NCBI RefSeq assembly: GCF_900538055.1
Contig: NZ_UZAC03000001.1
Location: forward strand, 1,798,001 to 1,862,000
DNA length: 64,000 nucleotides
Reading direction: 5' to 3'
DNA from: Pasteuria penetrans
Lineage (GTDB): Bacteria > Bacillota > Bacilli > Thermoactinomycetales > Thermoactinomycetaceae
Position 1 is the stretch's first letter. The number at the start of each line of letters is the position of its first letter. Of the stretch, positions 18,712-28,185 are shown piece after piece. Below the pieces are notes generated by a model. It did not search any database, was not told the DNA's origin, and worked only from the letters and a program-made list of their open reading frames with translations. Position numbers and translations under genes: made by a program.

Positions 18712-18869
18712 ACCCAATGAGGCCTGAAAGGTATAGAGAAAGATAGATACAAGGGTTCGGGTTGGATTCCCAATTAACATTTTTAAACAAATAAAACCCT
18801 TCTCCTTACTGGAGCGGGTTTTTTGACGTATGGAGGTTCCGTACAGAAAGATCTGACCGTCCCCCCACG
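18712..18869. repeat. Inverted duplicate of 9006-9140
   Basis: Reverse complement of the terminator-bearing stretch at 9006-9140. It lies directly before a group II intron 3' end and copy 2 of the duplicated secreted-protein locus. Confidence 0.7.
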
Positions 18870-18969
18870 AGGTAGGACCCCATAAATGGTCTGAAAATTG
18901 GGATCGAATGAGAAAGTTCGTATGACAGTTCTATGGAAGGGTTGGCTGAAATAGTCAGCCCTACTCGAC
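18870..18969 (+). mobile_element. Group II intron 3' end (domains V-VI)
   Basis: The sequence from GTAGGACCCCATAAATGGTCTGAA to GTCAGCCCTACTCGAC matches the last ~100 nt of the intron family but with a diverged domain V. No 5' part is attached. The duplicated segment begins at the next base. Confidence 0.7.
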
Positions 18970-19352
18970 ACAATATTGTATCTTTTCATTATATAAAGTA
19001 ATATGGTACAATTATTAATGTATCCATTGGAAAAATAAAGAAATGATATGTTGAGGAGGGTATAGGATTCGGAGTACCCAGCAAGGTTTCTAATTTCCTG
19101 GAAATATACTAAAAATTTTTCATTTAATATTTATATTAAATGAAAAAGGTATCCAAAAAAATATCAGTAAACATTATGTCATCATCATTATGATAGCAAC
19201 CACAAAAACTAGGATAGGGATGCCTGAATGAACAACTAGTACTATCCATATTTTTAACCCAACATCACGAACAGTGCCCATGATCACCCCTACCACGTAC
19301 ACTAACACCAATATTATATAAAATTTAATAAATTAAAAGGATGATCTACGCA

Positions 19353-20222
19353 ATGAAAAAAGAAAAAAGAATCATAACCTTATCGCTATTAGGACTGCTG
19401 GGGATTTTTTCCACGGGAACCCCCACCCACGCTATGCGAGAGAATACAACCCACGGTGGAACAGGGGAATTCAGATCTACTCCTTACGATTTCCATACTT
19501 TACAAGACCGTCTTGGATGGCTAGTACAGGCAGAAGGTATAAGAAGGAGGGAAGAGGCGCAGGCAGAACCCTATTCAGAAGGAAGATCCACTTTTTTTGT
19601 AGATTTTCCCCATCCCGATAAACCTAATAGATCTGTCTACACCGCTGCACGCGATTTCCAACTCAAAAAACGATTCAGTCAATCTGACATACCACCTACT
19701 TTCCCCGATCTTCCTTCCCACAGTGAGTCACATTCTTCCTCCCCTTCCTTCCCTTCTTCCCCTGCCGTACCCATACCCCCTTCCCCCGATCTTCTTTCCC
19801 ACAGTGAGTTACATTCTTCCCTCCCTACCGCATCGAAAAAACCCATGCCTCTCCCCAGAACCAAATTCTCTACCGCACCGGGAAAACCCATACCCCCTTC
19901 CCCCGATCTTCTTTCCCACAGTGAGTTACATTCTTCCCTCCCTACCGCATCGAAAAAACCCATGCCTCTCCCCAGAACCAAATTCTCTACCGCACCGGGA
20001 AAACCCATACCCCCTTCCCCCGATCTTCTTTCCCACAGTGAGTTACATTCTTTCCTCCCTACCGCATCGAAAAAACCCATGCCTCTCCCCAGAACCAAAT
20101 TCTCTACCGCACCGGGAAAACCCATACCCCCTTCCCCCGATCTTCTTTCCCACAGTGAGTTACATCCTTCCCTCCCTACCGCACAGAAAAAACCCATGCC
20201 CCTCCCCAGAACCAAATTCTAG
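19353..20222 (+). CDS. Secreted proline-rich repeat protein, copy 2
   Basis: A 289-residue paralogue of the protein at 7930. The signal peptide and first ~45 residues are nearly identical. The Lys/Glu-rich segment and octapeptides are mostly missing. The C-terminal half holds four blocks of 39 residues (117-bp direct repeats), each with SPDLLSHSELH and KKPMPLPRTKF, against three blocks in copy 1. ATG 19353 follows AAAGGATGAT. Blocks are nearly identical at DNA level, so copy number can change by slippage or recombination. The function is unknown; the protein is exported by inference. Confidence 0.75.
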   Translation: MKKEKRIITLSLLGLLGIFSTGTPTHAMRENTTHGGTGEFRSTPYDFHTLQDRLGWLVQAEGIRRREEAQAEPYSEGRSTFFVDFPHPDKPNRSVYTAARDFQLKKRFSQSDIPPTFPDLPSHSESHSSSPSFPSSPAVPIPPSPDLLSHSELHSSLPTASKKPMPLPRTKFSTAPGKPIPPSPDLLSHSELHSSLPTASKKPMPLPRTKFSTAPGKPIPPSPDLLSHSELHSFLPTASKKPMPLPRTKFSTAPGKPIPPSPDLLSHSELHPSLPTAQKKPMPLPRTKF

Positions 20223-20263
20223 TTCTAGCTGGCACCTTTCGAGGAAAATCCGTCTAAGGCGCC

Positions 20264-20406
20264 GTGTGTCAAGAAGTCGTTCAGAAATGAAGGTTGCTCG
20301 GCCCTTCGTAACCGGCTGGTAGGTAGCAGGTTACAAACCGCCTAGTGCTGTGTGTCAAGAAGTCGTTCAAGAGATGAAGGTTGCTCGGCCCTTCGTAACC
20401 GGCTGG
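20264..20406 (+). mobile_element. Group II intron 5' ends, one inside another (copy 2)
   Basis: 20264-20349 is an intron 5' segment of 86 nt. At its AGTGCT a second intron 5' end begins (20350-20406), which is cut by the ISL3 right end. It has the same arrangement as 8880-9005. Confidence 0.8.
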
Positions 20407-22271
20407 GGCTCTTGGCCAAACTTCGGACCCGGAATATCCTTGGGCGGTTTTTTTCTAATTCTGGATTGCAAGGATGAATTAGATGGGGCCCACTCTTCCC
20501 CATAATTAGTTTGTTTATTCAGTTTATTGTACACGAGCCCATGCCGAAGAGCATCTGTCTCTATTAATTTATAAAATAAATAAAAATAAAAGTATGTGCT
20601 TTTTTCTATTATGTATCCAAAATTATTGAATGCATTTTTATTTTATTTTATGTTTATTAAACACTATATTAATATTATGAAACATTCCGGCAATTTACCC
20701 CCTGATCGTTTTCCAAGTGGCTATTGCGACATACGATAGCAAGGTTCTCATAGTTCCTCCAAATCCGAACCCCAAAACGTTGGCGAAAGTCAAGCTTGGT
20801 GGCACAGTTCTTTCCCTCTATAAGAGCGTTGGTAGCCTTGTCTCCTCGATGGTAATTTGCAATGGACTGTTGCCCCCTCTGTAAGCTCTCTGCACCTTTT
20901 CTAATGTTCTTGTGGTCGTGCTGTAATCCTACCCCGATGAGAGCGTGCAGATTATTGTAAGCCTCGGTAAAAGTGGGATAATCGGTGTCATACCATTTTC
21001 CAACATCCTCTATAAATTCGTAGGCTTCCCCAAGTTTATGCCAATCTGCAAGATGAAATATTTTTTCCAGGAGTAGCCTCTTGGATTCGGGAAGTAATCC
21101 TCTGTGTTTTTTCTTCAGGGCGTCCTTTACGAACCCTTTGATCCTGGACAGATATTTCCAATTTTCGAGTTCCTTATACATACAGTCCACCCATTCCCGG
21201 TGCAGATGACAAGACAAATGCCAGCGGAAAACAAAGAAATCACGGGGGAAGAATTTCTCCTTTTTCTTGTAAAATGCTAACAAATCTGTAATATATTCAT
21301 ACTTATTCTTTAATTTTTCTGAACAACTAGGTAATTCATTAAGAATATTCCTCTCTTGATCGGAAAGTTCTTCTCGATAATTTTTCCATAGTAGGTCAAG
21401 TAACAATTCCTTTATGGTGGAGGCAAATCGCTTATCCCTAAGAGTGACTTTCAGAGGAGGGTGTAAGGTAAGATCCCTTATATTCTTGATGATGTGAAAG
21501 CGGTCAAACACAATAAGCGCGTTGGGGAATTCCGATAGAGCAAACTTAGTATAGGTAGGGGCTCGGTCCATGGCAATAACCGCTGGATCAAGTTCATATA
21601 GGTGGTGATTTTGCCTCTGGTAGTCCATAAGTTCCTCATATTTTCGGCCTTTTATCACAGCCAATACAGACCCAAGTTTTGTATCATAGATATAGCTTGC
21701 GTAGTTCTTACCTTTCCTTGTCGATGTATCATCTATATCGATGGTCAAACAGCGTCCCTGTTCCCTGGCCTGCCTAATGGCCTTTTCCTCGAGTTCTTTT
21801 CTCTTTCTAGGAAGAAATTCATCAAAAAATAGGGTATAACCTGTTCTCACCGGTATTCCATGTAACCTTGTTGCCTTCGCTGCTGAAGATATAACTGCCG
21901 TTGACGAGAACATTTCCCTACAAAAATCTGCATATTTTTTCCATTTCTCAACAAATGCATACACATGGTTGAATTTGTTCTCGCAGTAGGTACATCTCCA
22001 TCGTTGGGGTTTCATAACGGATTCAATTTCCCATAAGCCAAGGATGCCGTGTTTTATTTTCCGTTTCTTGTCGAATCCCGCTCTCACAAATTTTTGTCCC
22101 AAATTTCCCGAATCCTCACAGGAACACCTGATTCCCGGGGATGGACGGTTGACAATGGACTTTAGGATATAACGAATTCTCATTTTATCTGATCCTGTGG
22201 GTCCTAATTTCTCTATTTTCATGATTTTCACTTCGTCCGAAAAGGGGGGCCTTGGGAAATCTAGTTCTGTT
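20407..22271 (-). mobile_element. ISL3-family element, copy a
   Basis: The terminal repeat GGCTCTTGGCC begins at 20407 (transposase 3' side) and matches, in inverted form, the left ends of the copies at 39068 and 52434 (GGATCTTGGCC). The 5' side is cut near 22271 by a group II intron fragment, so only one terminus remains. Confidence 0.75.
20675..22231 (-). CDS. ISL3-family transposase
   Basis: A 518-residue DDE transposase, apparently intact. The N-terminal zinc-finger region has CSCEDSG and CTYCENKF (residues ~35-85). Core motifs are TIDIDDTSTRKGKNYAS (first Asp), VIAMDRAPTYTKFALSEF and LIVFDRFHIIKNI (central Asp), and DKATNALIEGKNCATKL (Glu, residue ~465). The next-to-last segment FRQRFGVRIWRNYENL is typical. 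It serves as the reference for the two broken ISL3 copies. One terminus of its element is missing, so movement is unlikely unless another copy supplies it. Confidence 0.9.
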   Translation of the reverse strand: MKIMKIEKLGPTGSDKMRIRYILKSIVNRPSPGIRCSCEDSGNLGQKFVRAGFDKKRKIKHGILGLWEIESVMKPQRWRCTYCENKFNHVYAFVEKWKKYADFCREMFSSTAVISSAAKATRLHGIPVRTGYTLFFDEFLPRKRKELEEKAIRQAREQGRCLTIDIDDTSTRKGKNYASYIYDTKLGSVLAVIKGRKYEELMDYQRQNHHLYELDPAVIAMDRAPTYTKFALSEFPNALIVFDRFHIIKNIRDLTLHPPLKVTLRDKRFASTIKELLLDLLWKNYREELSDQERNILNELPSCSEKLKNKYEYITDLLAFYKKKEKFFPRDFFVFRWHLSCHLHREWVDCMYKELENWKYLSRIKGFVKDALKKKHRGLLPESKRLLLEKIFHLADWHKLGEAYEFIEDVGKWYDTDYPTFTEAYNNLHALIGVGLQHDHKNIRKGAESLQRGQQSIANYHRGDKATNALIEGKNCATKLDFRQRFGVRIWRNYENLAIVCRNSHLENDQGVNCRNVS

Positions 22272-22714
22272 GGTTCCGTGCACGAAGTCGGATCAGCTCA
22301 TAGTAGTGTGGAAGCTTCTGTAATGGAAGTGGAGCGAAGGGGCTGACTCATCCTGAGGAGGACAGTAAAATGAAACTTTAGTGGGAGATCCGCTAGAGGA
22401 GATCACTGGAACCTCGGAGCAACATCCCTATAATCGAAGTAGGACCTAAAGGGTCTGAAGATTGGGATGGGATGAGAAGAGCTGGATGATGCGAGAGTAT
22501 CACGTCCAGTTCTGTGAGGGACTCGGCTGAAATGCCGGGTCTACTCGACGCTGGGGTCAAATGCCCTGGCTGTGAGCGATCTAGGAAAAGGCAGGGTATT
22601 TGACCCTGTCAGGTGGGAATCGGGGAGATACCGTTCGAAGACGCATCGAAAAGCGTAGTCCATGTCAAAACCGAGGTGGGGTGCTAACGTCGGGATGAAC
22701 CGTGGGGGAGCGGT
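22272..22714 (+). mobile_element. Group II intron 3' half followed by intron body resuming at site A
   Basis: 22272-22549 is the 3' half of a 667-nt type intron, ending CTACTCGAC. The next bases (22550, GCTGGGGTCAAATG) are the intron sequence that normally follows site A, and run to 22714. This is the right-hand junction of an intron once inserted at site A of another intron; the 5' parts are gone. Confidence 0.8.
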
Positions 22715-22945
22715 GGTTCATCCCCCGGTTTTTGGTCCACCACGGTCTGATAGTTAAACATCTTCCCTGTGGGGGTGCGGAGCAGGATCAATCCCCATTT
22801 TTTATATAGTAACTCCTATATTTATCATTCATAACTTGTTCGTCCCCTTAGGCCCGTGATTATCCCTTTCCCACTGCCTCCCAATTCATCAACCGATGTC
22901 ACAATCTCCTGCGCCCGCGGGGTGTAAGCGGCTACAACAATACCC
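22715..22945. repeat. Repeat of 10249-10480
   Basis: The second copy of the ~230-bp segment. Its minus-strand frame reads ...ERGIVVAAYTPRAQEIV and ends ...GRTSYE at 22825. Confidence 0.75.
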
Positions 22946-23766
22946 CTTTCGTTAGCCACCCTCAGTCTGCAAAGCCCCTTTGATCCAGACGCCCAATGTC
23001 GTATCAAGGGTAAGCAAATTGTGTAGAGGAATATGTTTGTAACCTTGTCGAGGCCCGTGATGAGGAGAAGGGAGTGAGTTTAGTCGCCCATGTAAATACC
23101 CAAGGGGCACTTCATTCCGATAAGGATTTTGGAGTTGACTATATATCCAACCATGCACCAGAGGACAACAAGACCTTGTATTTTGACGGAGGGTACAACT
23201 GCCACGAGGTAAGGGGGGCGGCTAAAGAACGTACTATCAATATACACCCAACCGATATGTTGGGAAGAAAGGAAAATCCCAGTAAAAAGAGGGTAAGTGG
23301 GTTCAAGAGGGGGAAGGATGGAAAGATCCATCGGTGTCCTGGTGGCAAGACCCCCGACTCATCCACGTACCAACCCGGAGAGAAGGGCAAGGGTAAGATA
23401 GTGGCCCGCTTCCATGAGGGAACCTGCGGGGGATGTAAATTTGCCGATCAATGCGCCGCCAAACCTCTGAAGAGGGGGGGAAGGGTCCTGCGCACCACAG
23501 ATCAGTCCTATTATTCAACGGCGGAACAACGAGACAAAATGGAGCAACCGGGATACAAAGAGAAGGGGAATCATCGTGCAGCTGTGGAAGGGGTTTGTTC
23601 TTCTATGAAGAATCGTTTTCAGGCGGCCAAAATGAAGGTGCGTGGTAAGACGAGGGTGGCACGGGCCATGATGGCAAAAGGATCTGCTTATAATTTATCC
23701 CAGGCCGTTCGTTATTTTCAAAAGAAGATCAGGAAGAGAAGGATAAGATCACCCATAACTACATAG
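22946..23766 (+). pseudogene. IS1182-type transposase, C-terminal part, frameshifted
   Basis: From LQSPFDPDA (about 22955) the coding sequence shifts frame near 22995-23010, continues VEARDEEKGVSLVAHVNTQGALHSDKDFG, and is then open to 23766. Marks are HVNTQG with later Asp, the Cys-rich CGGCKFADQC, and RAAVEGVCSSMKNRF with the last acidic residue. The N-terminal half is absent. The nearest full-length relatives are DDE transposases of the IS1182/IS4 kind. It is non-functional. Confidence 0.7.
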
Positions 23767-24568
23767 AATTTAATATATAATACTATTTAGATAAAAAAAT
23801 TCGACTTCATGTCGGTTTCTTTGGTGTGCGCAAAAGGGACGAGATAGGAACCGGTTCCTATGATCCCACGGTGATTTCGGTAGTTCAACAAAAAATAACC
23901 GATCGTACGAAATTTTCAGGTGTAATCCCCCAGAAAGGGGTACCTTTCCACCCCAAAGCACTTACGCCGGAAATACTCGAACAGACTATTTCTATACTCA
24001 TTAACAATATAAACATTTCCTAAATACATCATTTAATATACAAAAATATTCTAATAAGTTTGATATCTTTTTTCGCGGTAGCACCAGGACTAAAAATCCC
24101 CTCGAAAGATGCACACACCCATTCGGATATTGCCTTACAGAAGCAGAAATAAGCAAAAATATGTATAGGGGTAAACCCCTCAAAAAATCCCTAGGTAGAT
24201 CCTTCCGGAGAATTTACGTATGCGATTGGGATGCAACTAGAAATTGCACGGTTTCCCCTATGACTGTATAGGGGGTTATTTATACAATGTATTATGATTT
24301 TATTTATAAAAATTTAATATTGCAACTTTACAATGGAAAAATCAAAGACACAAGTGAGCCGTACCTAGGTAACGGATCAGCACTATTTATACTTTTTTGA
24401 TCCGACACCCTAAGCACTGTAAAAATGGATATATCTATTATTTTTTTTACTCAATCAAGATGAGGATAAGGTTCCAAAAACGAATACTCTGAGGGGGGGG
24501 ATTGTCAGATTATTTCCCTCCATAACAGCACCATAGGTGGGTTGTACAGGGACATAGGAGGATAGAAT
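23767..24568. other. AT-rich intergenic stretch with a solo IS end
   Basis: No convincing gene. It contains the orphan IS256-like terminal repeat listed separately and AT-rich sequence near 24290-24450. Confidence 0.5.
24090..24134 (-). repeat. Orphan IS256-like terminal repeat
   Basis: The sequence ACTAAAAATCCCCTC...TGCACACACCC...GGATATTGCC closely follows the right end of the element at 7490-7535. No transposase or opposite end is nearby. Confidence 0.65.
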
Positions 24569-25267
24569 TCATCGATCCTTTTTTGACACTTCTAAATGAT
24601 TCCCATTTTGCGAATCAGAATTTTGATCCCTGCGAACGATCATTCCCTGCAGTAGAAGATCCGCTAGGAGATCTGCCAGTTGTGCTGGATTTAGAGGTCC
24701 GTCCGCACGATACCACTGGTACGTCCAATTTCCCACGGAGAGCCATATCTTACAGACTATAGAGTTATTGGTAGGCAAAAAGATCCCTTGGGAGACGCCC
24801 TCCCTCAGTATGGACTTCCAAATTCCCTCATAGCGATTACGATATTCGCGTACGATTTGCAAATGATCGTTACGTAGCGCACGCCACTCGTGAAAGAAAA
24901 CAGTGGCAGTTTCGCGTTCTTCGGCCACGGTTGTGACATGGGTCCGTAGGAGGAGCCGAAGTTTCTTGATGGGATGGACACAAGATTGAACGATAGGATC
25001 AGCCCTGTTCAGAAAGACTTGGGCACCTTGAACGCAAATGGAAAACAATAACTCCTCTTTGCTACGAATGTGCGTGTACAGGCTCCCTGACAACAGATCG
25101 CAGGCAGCGGCGATGTCCCGGACCTTGGTACCGTGGTATCCACGCTCACTGAACAATTGGGCAGCCATGCGAACAATATCCTCTCTTCGGTTCATAGGAC
25201 GTTGGGTTGTTGGGGACGTTGCCATCTCGCGTGGAAAAGTGCTCCTCCCATTTGTTTTCAAGATCAT
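24569..25267 (-). CDS. TetR-family transcriptional regulator
   Basis: A 232-residue DNA-binding repressor. The N-terminal helix-turn-helix is clear: EDIVRMAAQLFSERGYHGTKVRDIAAACDLLSG with the characteristic LYTHIRSKEELL recognition-helix end (about residues 28-75). The C-terminal ligand domain resembles those of fatty-acid or acyl-CoA sensing members (RALRNDHLQIVREYRNRYEGIW). Starts at 25267 (AGGGG at 5 nt) or at the internal ATG 25225 (GGGAGGAG at long spacing) are both possible. It stands alone between IS remnants, so the target is unknown. Confidence 0.85.
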   Translation of the reverse strand: MILKTNGRSTFPREMATSPTTQRPMNRREDIVRMAAQLFSERGYHGTKVRDIAAACDLLSGSLYTHIRSKEELLFSICVQGAQVFLNRADPIVQSCVHPIKKLRLLLRTHVTTVAEERETATVFFHEWRALRNDHLQIVREYRNRYEGIWKSILREGVSQGIFLPTNNSIVCKIWLSVGNWTYQWYRADGPLNPAQLADLLADLLLQGMIVRRDQNSDSQNGNHLEVSKKDR

Positions 25268-25941
25268 AAACCCCTGACTCTCATAAAATCATGATGATTT
25301 TTTGCAAAAAAATATGATTGTAATCAAGATAGATCCGCAACCGATCCGGCTATCAGTGTAACAATAATGTCATGGCACAGTCAAGGGTGGGATGGTTCTG
25401 TGAACCCTTGGTTTTTTGCATTTTTACGTCCTATGGGTCAGAATAAGCGGACTCCCTGGTAGGTGGTTGGTAAGGGGGTGTGCTCTAGGGGAATTTACTC
25501 GAACGGGTCGACCACGTCAGTGATTTATAGCTGGTGTTAGTGCGGTTGACAAGGTTCACAATTGTTTCTTGAGGTTCAAATAAAAATGGAAAGTGGGATT
25601 TTGCGGATTCATAAAAATAACTACATAAAACTTTATGAAATCATACTATCCATAGAAGATCGGTTCTCCAGTTATGGTTAGGCCACCAATATTTATAATA
25701 ATATTTGGAATATATATACAAAATAGGATATGACCCTATCTTCCTTACGTATATTCGAATTTTATATAGTTATGGAATCAGGAGGACTTGGGAGGTCCCT
25801 GATTTTTTATGATTCATAGTTTTTTATGATCAGTAATAACAAAGAGTATGAAGGGGATCGAATCAGCATACACGTATTGCAATATTTTTCTTACTATAAA
25901 TTAATTTAAGGTTTAATATATTCAAGTTTGCTTATGGATCT
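25268..25941. other. Intergenic with inverted repeat partner
   Basis: No gene is seen. About 100 bp near 25525-25622 is repeated in reverse complement next to the deleted ISL3 copy near 39833-39930. The remainder is AT-rich. Confidence 0.5.
25525..25622. repeat. Inverted repeat of 39833-39930
   Basis: The core GGTTCACAATTGTTTC and AAAATGGAAAGTGGG recur in reverse complement directly after the ISL3-derived element end at 39824. It may be the flank of a former ISL3 insertion, or part of another element. Confidence 0.65.
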
Positions 25942-26505
25942 GTGCCGTGTCCTATGAGTAATAGGGGAGGGCTCCCCTGAAACCGGCAGGTGGTAAGAAG
26001 GTTTCAAACCACCCAGGGCTACTGTTGTAGAGGGCAGGGATGGTGCGTTCCGGGGAAAAGCAGGACAAAGAATTCCTGTCCGGTGTGAATCAGGGAGATT
26101 CGTAAGGCGAACCATGGGAGGAAAGCATCGAAAGGCGCAGTTGATGTCGAAACGGGGGATCTATCCTTGGAACGAAGCTATGGGGGGTGAACCCACCTAT
26201 GGTCCTGGCAGCATCCGGCGCACAGAGGGAAGGACCCTGATGTAGGCCCCTCGTAGGGAACCACGAGAGGATTGTCCGTACGGATACCGGTCCTTAGCGC
26301 CAGGTGTAAAAAAGGGCTAAGGATATACCAAGGCTTCCGTGAACAGGGGGTTGGGTCTACTTGAAACCCTTGTAATGAGGGTGGAGCGAAGGGGTTGAAG
26401 GGTCCATCCTGGATCAGCCAACGCATAATCTGAAACAAGGAGATGATCGTAAGCTGGACTAAGCAATATCGGATCGAAACCCGGATGGAACACAATGGAG
26501 TCTTA
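25942..26505 (+). mobile_element. Second, diverged group II intron, 5' half
   Basis: GTGCC start, then sequence that follows the domain I-IV order of the 13830 intron but is clearly diverged (GAAACCGGCAGGTGG, CAGGGAGATTCG, CATCGAAAGGCGCAG, GGTGGAGCGAAGGGGTTGAA). It ends in the first codons of a reverse transcriptase gene (CTAAGCAATATCGG...) at 26505, where a transposase remnant begins. Domains V and VI are lost. Confidence 0.75.
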
Positions 26506-26945
26506 CTCTTGCCATTCCCCTCGGGTTGGTACGTGATGGATGAGTCGGAGGTCTTGTTTTGCCACCAGGGCATCGATGGATCGTTCCACCCCCTCCCCTC
26601 TTACACCAGCTTACCCTTTCTTGTTGGGATTTTCCGTTCTCTCTGTTCTATTCGTTGGGTGTCGATAGTACGTTCCTTAGCCGTCTCCTTTACCTCATGA
26701 TCGTTGTACCCTCCATAGAAGTATAAGGTTTTGTCGTTCTCTAGTGCATGGTTGGATCTATAGTGGACCCCGAAATCCTTATCGGAATGAAATGCTCCTT
26801 GGGTACTTATGTGGGTGATCCTATCCAATCCCTTCCCCTCATCACGGGCCCCGACAAGGTTATCAACATACCCTTCACACAATGTCTCACCCTCGATCTT
26901 GGGCGGTTTTGGATCAAGGGGGTTTTATATGGTGTTCTTTCGCCT
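26506..26945 (-). pseudogene. IS1182-type transposase fragment
   Basis: The minus strand codes for a diverged relative of the transposase at 22946: TPLDPKPPKIEGE, GYVDNLVGARDEGKGL, THISTQGAFHSDKDFGVHY, then after a frame break the CPGG-like and DSSITYQPEG segment. Both ends are missing. Confidence 0.7.
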
Positions 26946-28185
26946 ATGATTGGTTTACCTTTTTTACCACCCCATGCATCAAAAAAGGGCCCTCACAGGG
27001 AAGTTGATCAATCGGCATGGGGATTGCTACATTTTAGAAACTCCCTAATCATGTCCATAATCAATGGGACAGGTATATATTTGCATGGCCCCCCTATGGT
27101 ATTGCGGTCATTATCATATCTCTCCATTATACAGGGGTTCATATTCAGCGAAAAACAGACCGAGAAGGGTGTAGGCCAATCCTGCATCGAAAGGGTTGTC
27201 AGGACCTACTGCGGATAACAAAGGATTTTAAGAAGAAAAAATTATTTTTTCTATCTTCCTTGTTCCGTAGGTATTCGGTATTGTGTTACAATGCTGGGGG
27301 ACCACCTGTCCTCTAATCTCCTTATATTTTTCATCTACAATAGGGAAGCAGATGGCTTTTCTAGTGTTTTTTACCGGTTTTTTAACCAACGAAATGTGAG
27401 TACAATTTAGTTTATACATAATAATCATGAATAAACTATTTATTGCAAAATATCGTGCTGATCTATTGACTAAAGGGGCATGGGATGAAAGAGCAAGTAC
27501 GATCGATCAAATAACACTACTATATTCATTAAATTTTATTATGGGTCAGGGGGGAACCAATATTTCGATCGGTAATTGTCGAATCGCTTCTTTTCGATGG
27601 TAGTACCAAGCATTACTATCCTAACCGCTGTTCACTGATATTTATATTTAATGATAATATTTATAAAAATAAAATATACATATATTTTATTGAAAGGAAC
27701 ATAACCATCCAAAACCAGGGTACTTCCCTAACAAAATCTTCCATATCCGCTCATGCTAATCACAGGATCGGGGAAAGCAACATCCTTGGTATATGAATTC
27801 ATATTTCATGTATCAAGCGAAACAAACAATATAAATATATAAAATAAATATTAAAAATTTATTCTAATAAAAATTGATCTTCCTGTCGTTGGCCACCCTC
27901 CCCTCAGAGGGCACTGAAGCATTACAGCACGGACAAGAGGGAGCTACCCTGCGTATCAACAGTTTGGGGGTCTTCGACCCTGCTCCAATGGGTGGGGTCC
28001 ATCGCCAATATTAGTGTTTGGGGAGTAGATTAGGGAATGGATCTCTACAGATGGTTCCCTCTGTAGAGATCGTGGGGGTTGAACCCGGTGCCAGGAAAGT
28101 CTACAATTGCGCCAGACGGCCCTGTATCTGAGGAACGGGTTTGGGAATGTTATGGCCCGTGATAGTTGGTGGAGGGAGGCATTGC
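26946..28185. other. Intergenic region before lepA
   Basis: More than 1 kb without a supported gene. The middle (27430-27880) is AT-rich. Near 26990-27210 are short open frames that could be further transposase debris. A perfect 12-bp hairpin lies at 28040-28071. Confidence 0.5.
28040..28071. promoter_or_regulatory. Perfect 12-bp inverted repeat upstream of lepA
   Basis: GATCTCTACAGA and TCTGTAGAGATC are separated by 8 nt, about 115 nt before lepA. There is no T tract after it, so an operator or leader-RNA structure is more likely than a terminator. Confidence 0.45.

Larger units (their letters stand above)
18970..20406 (+). repeat. Duplicated segment, copy 2 (partner 7536-9005)
   Basis: It matches copy 1 through leader, gene and intron ends. 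The left boundary is an intron 3' end here and an IS256-like end in copy 1, so the duplicated segment is bounded by mobile DNA in both places. Confidence 0.85.
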
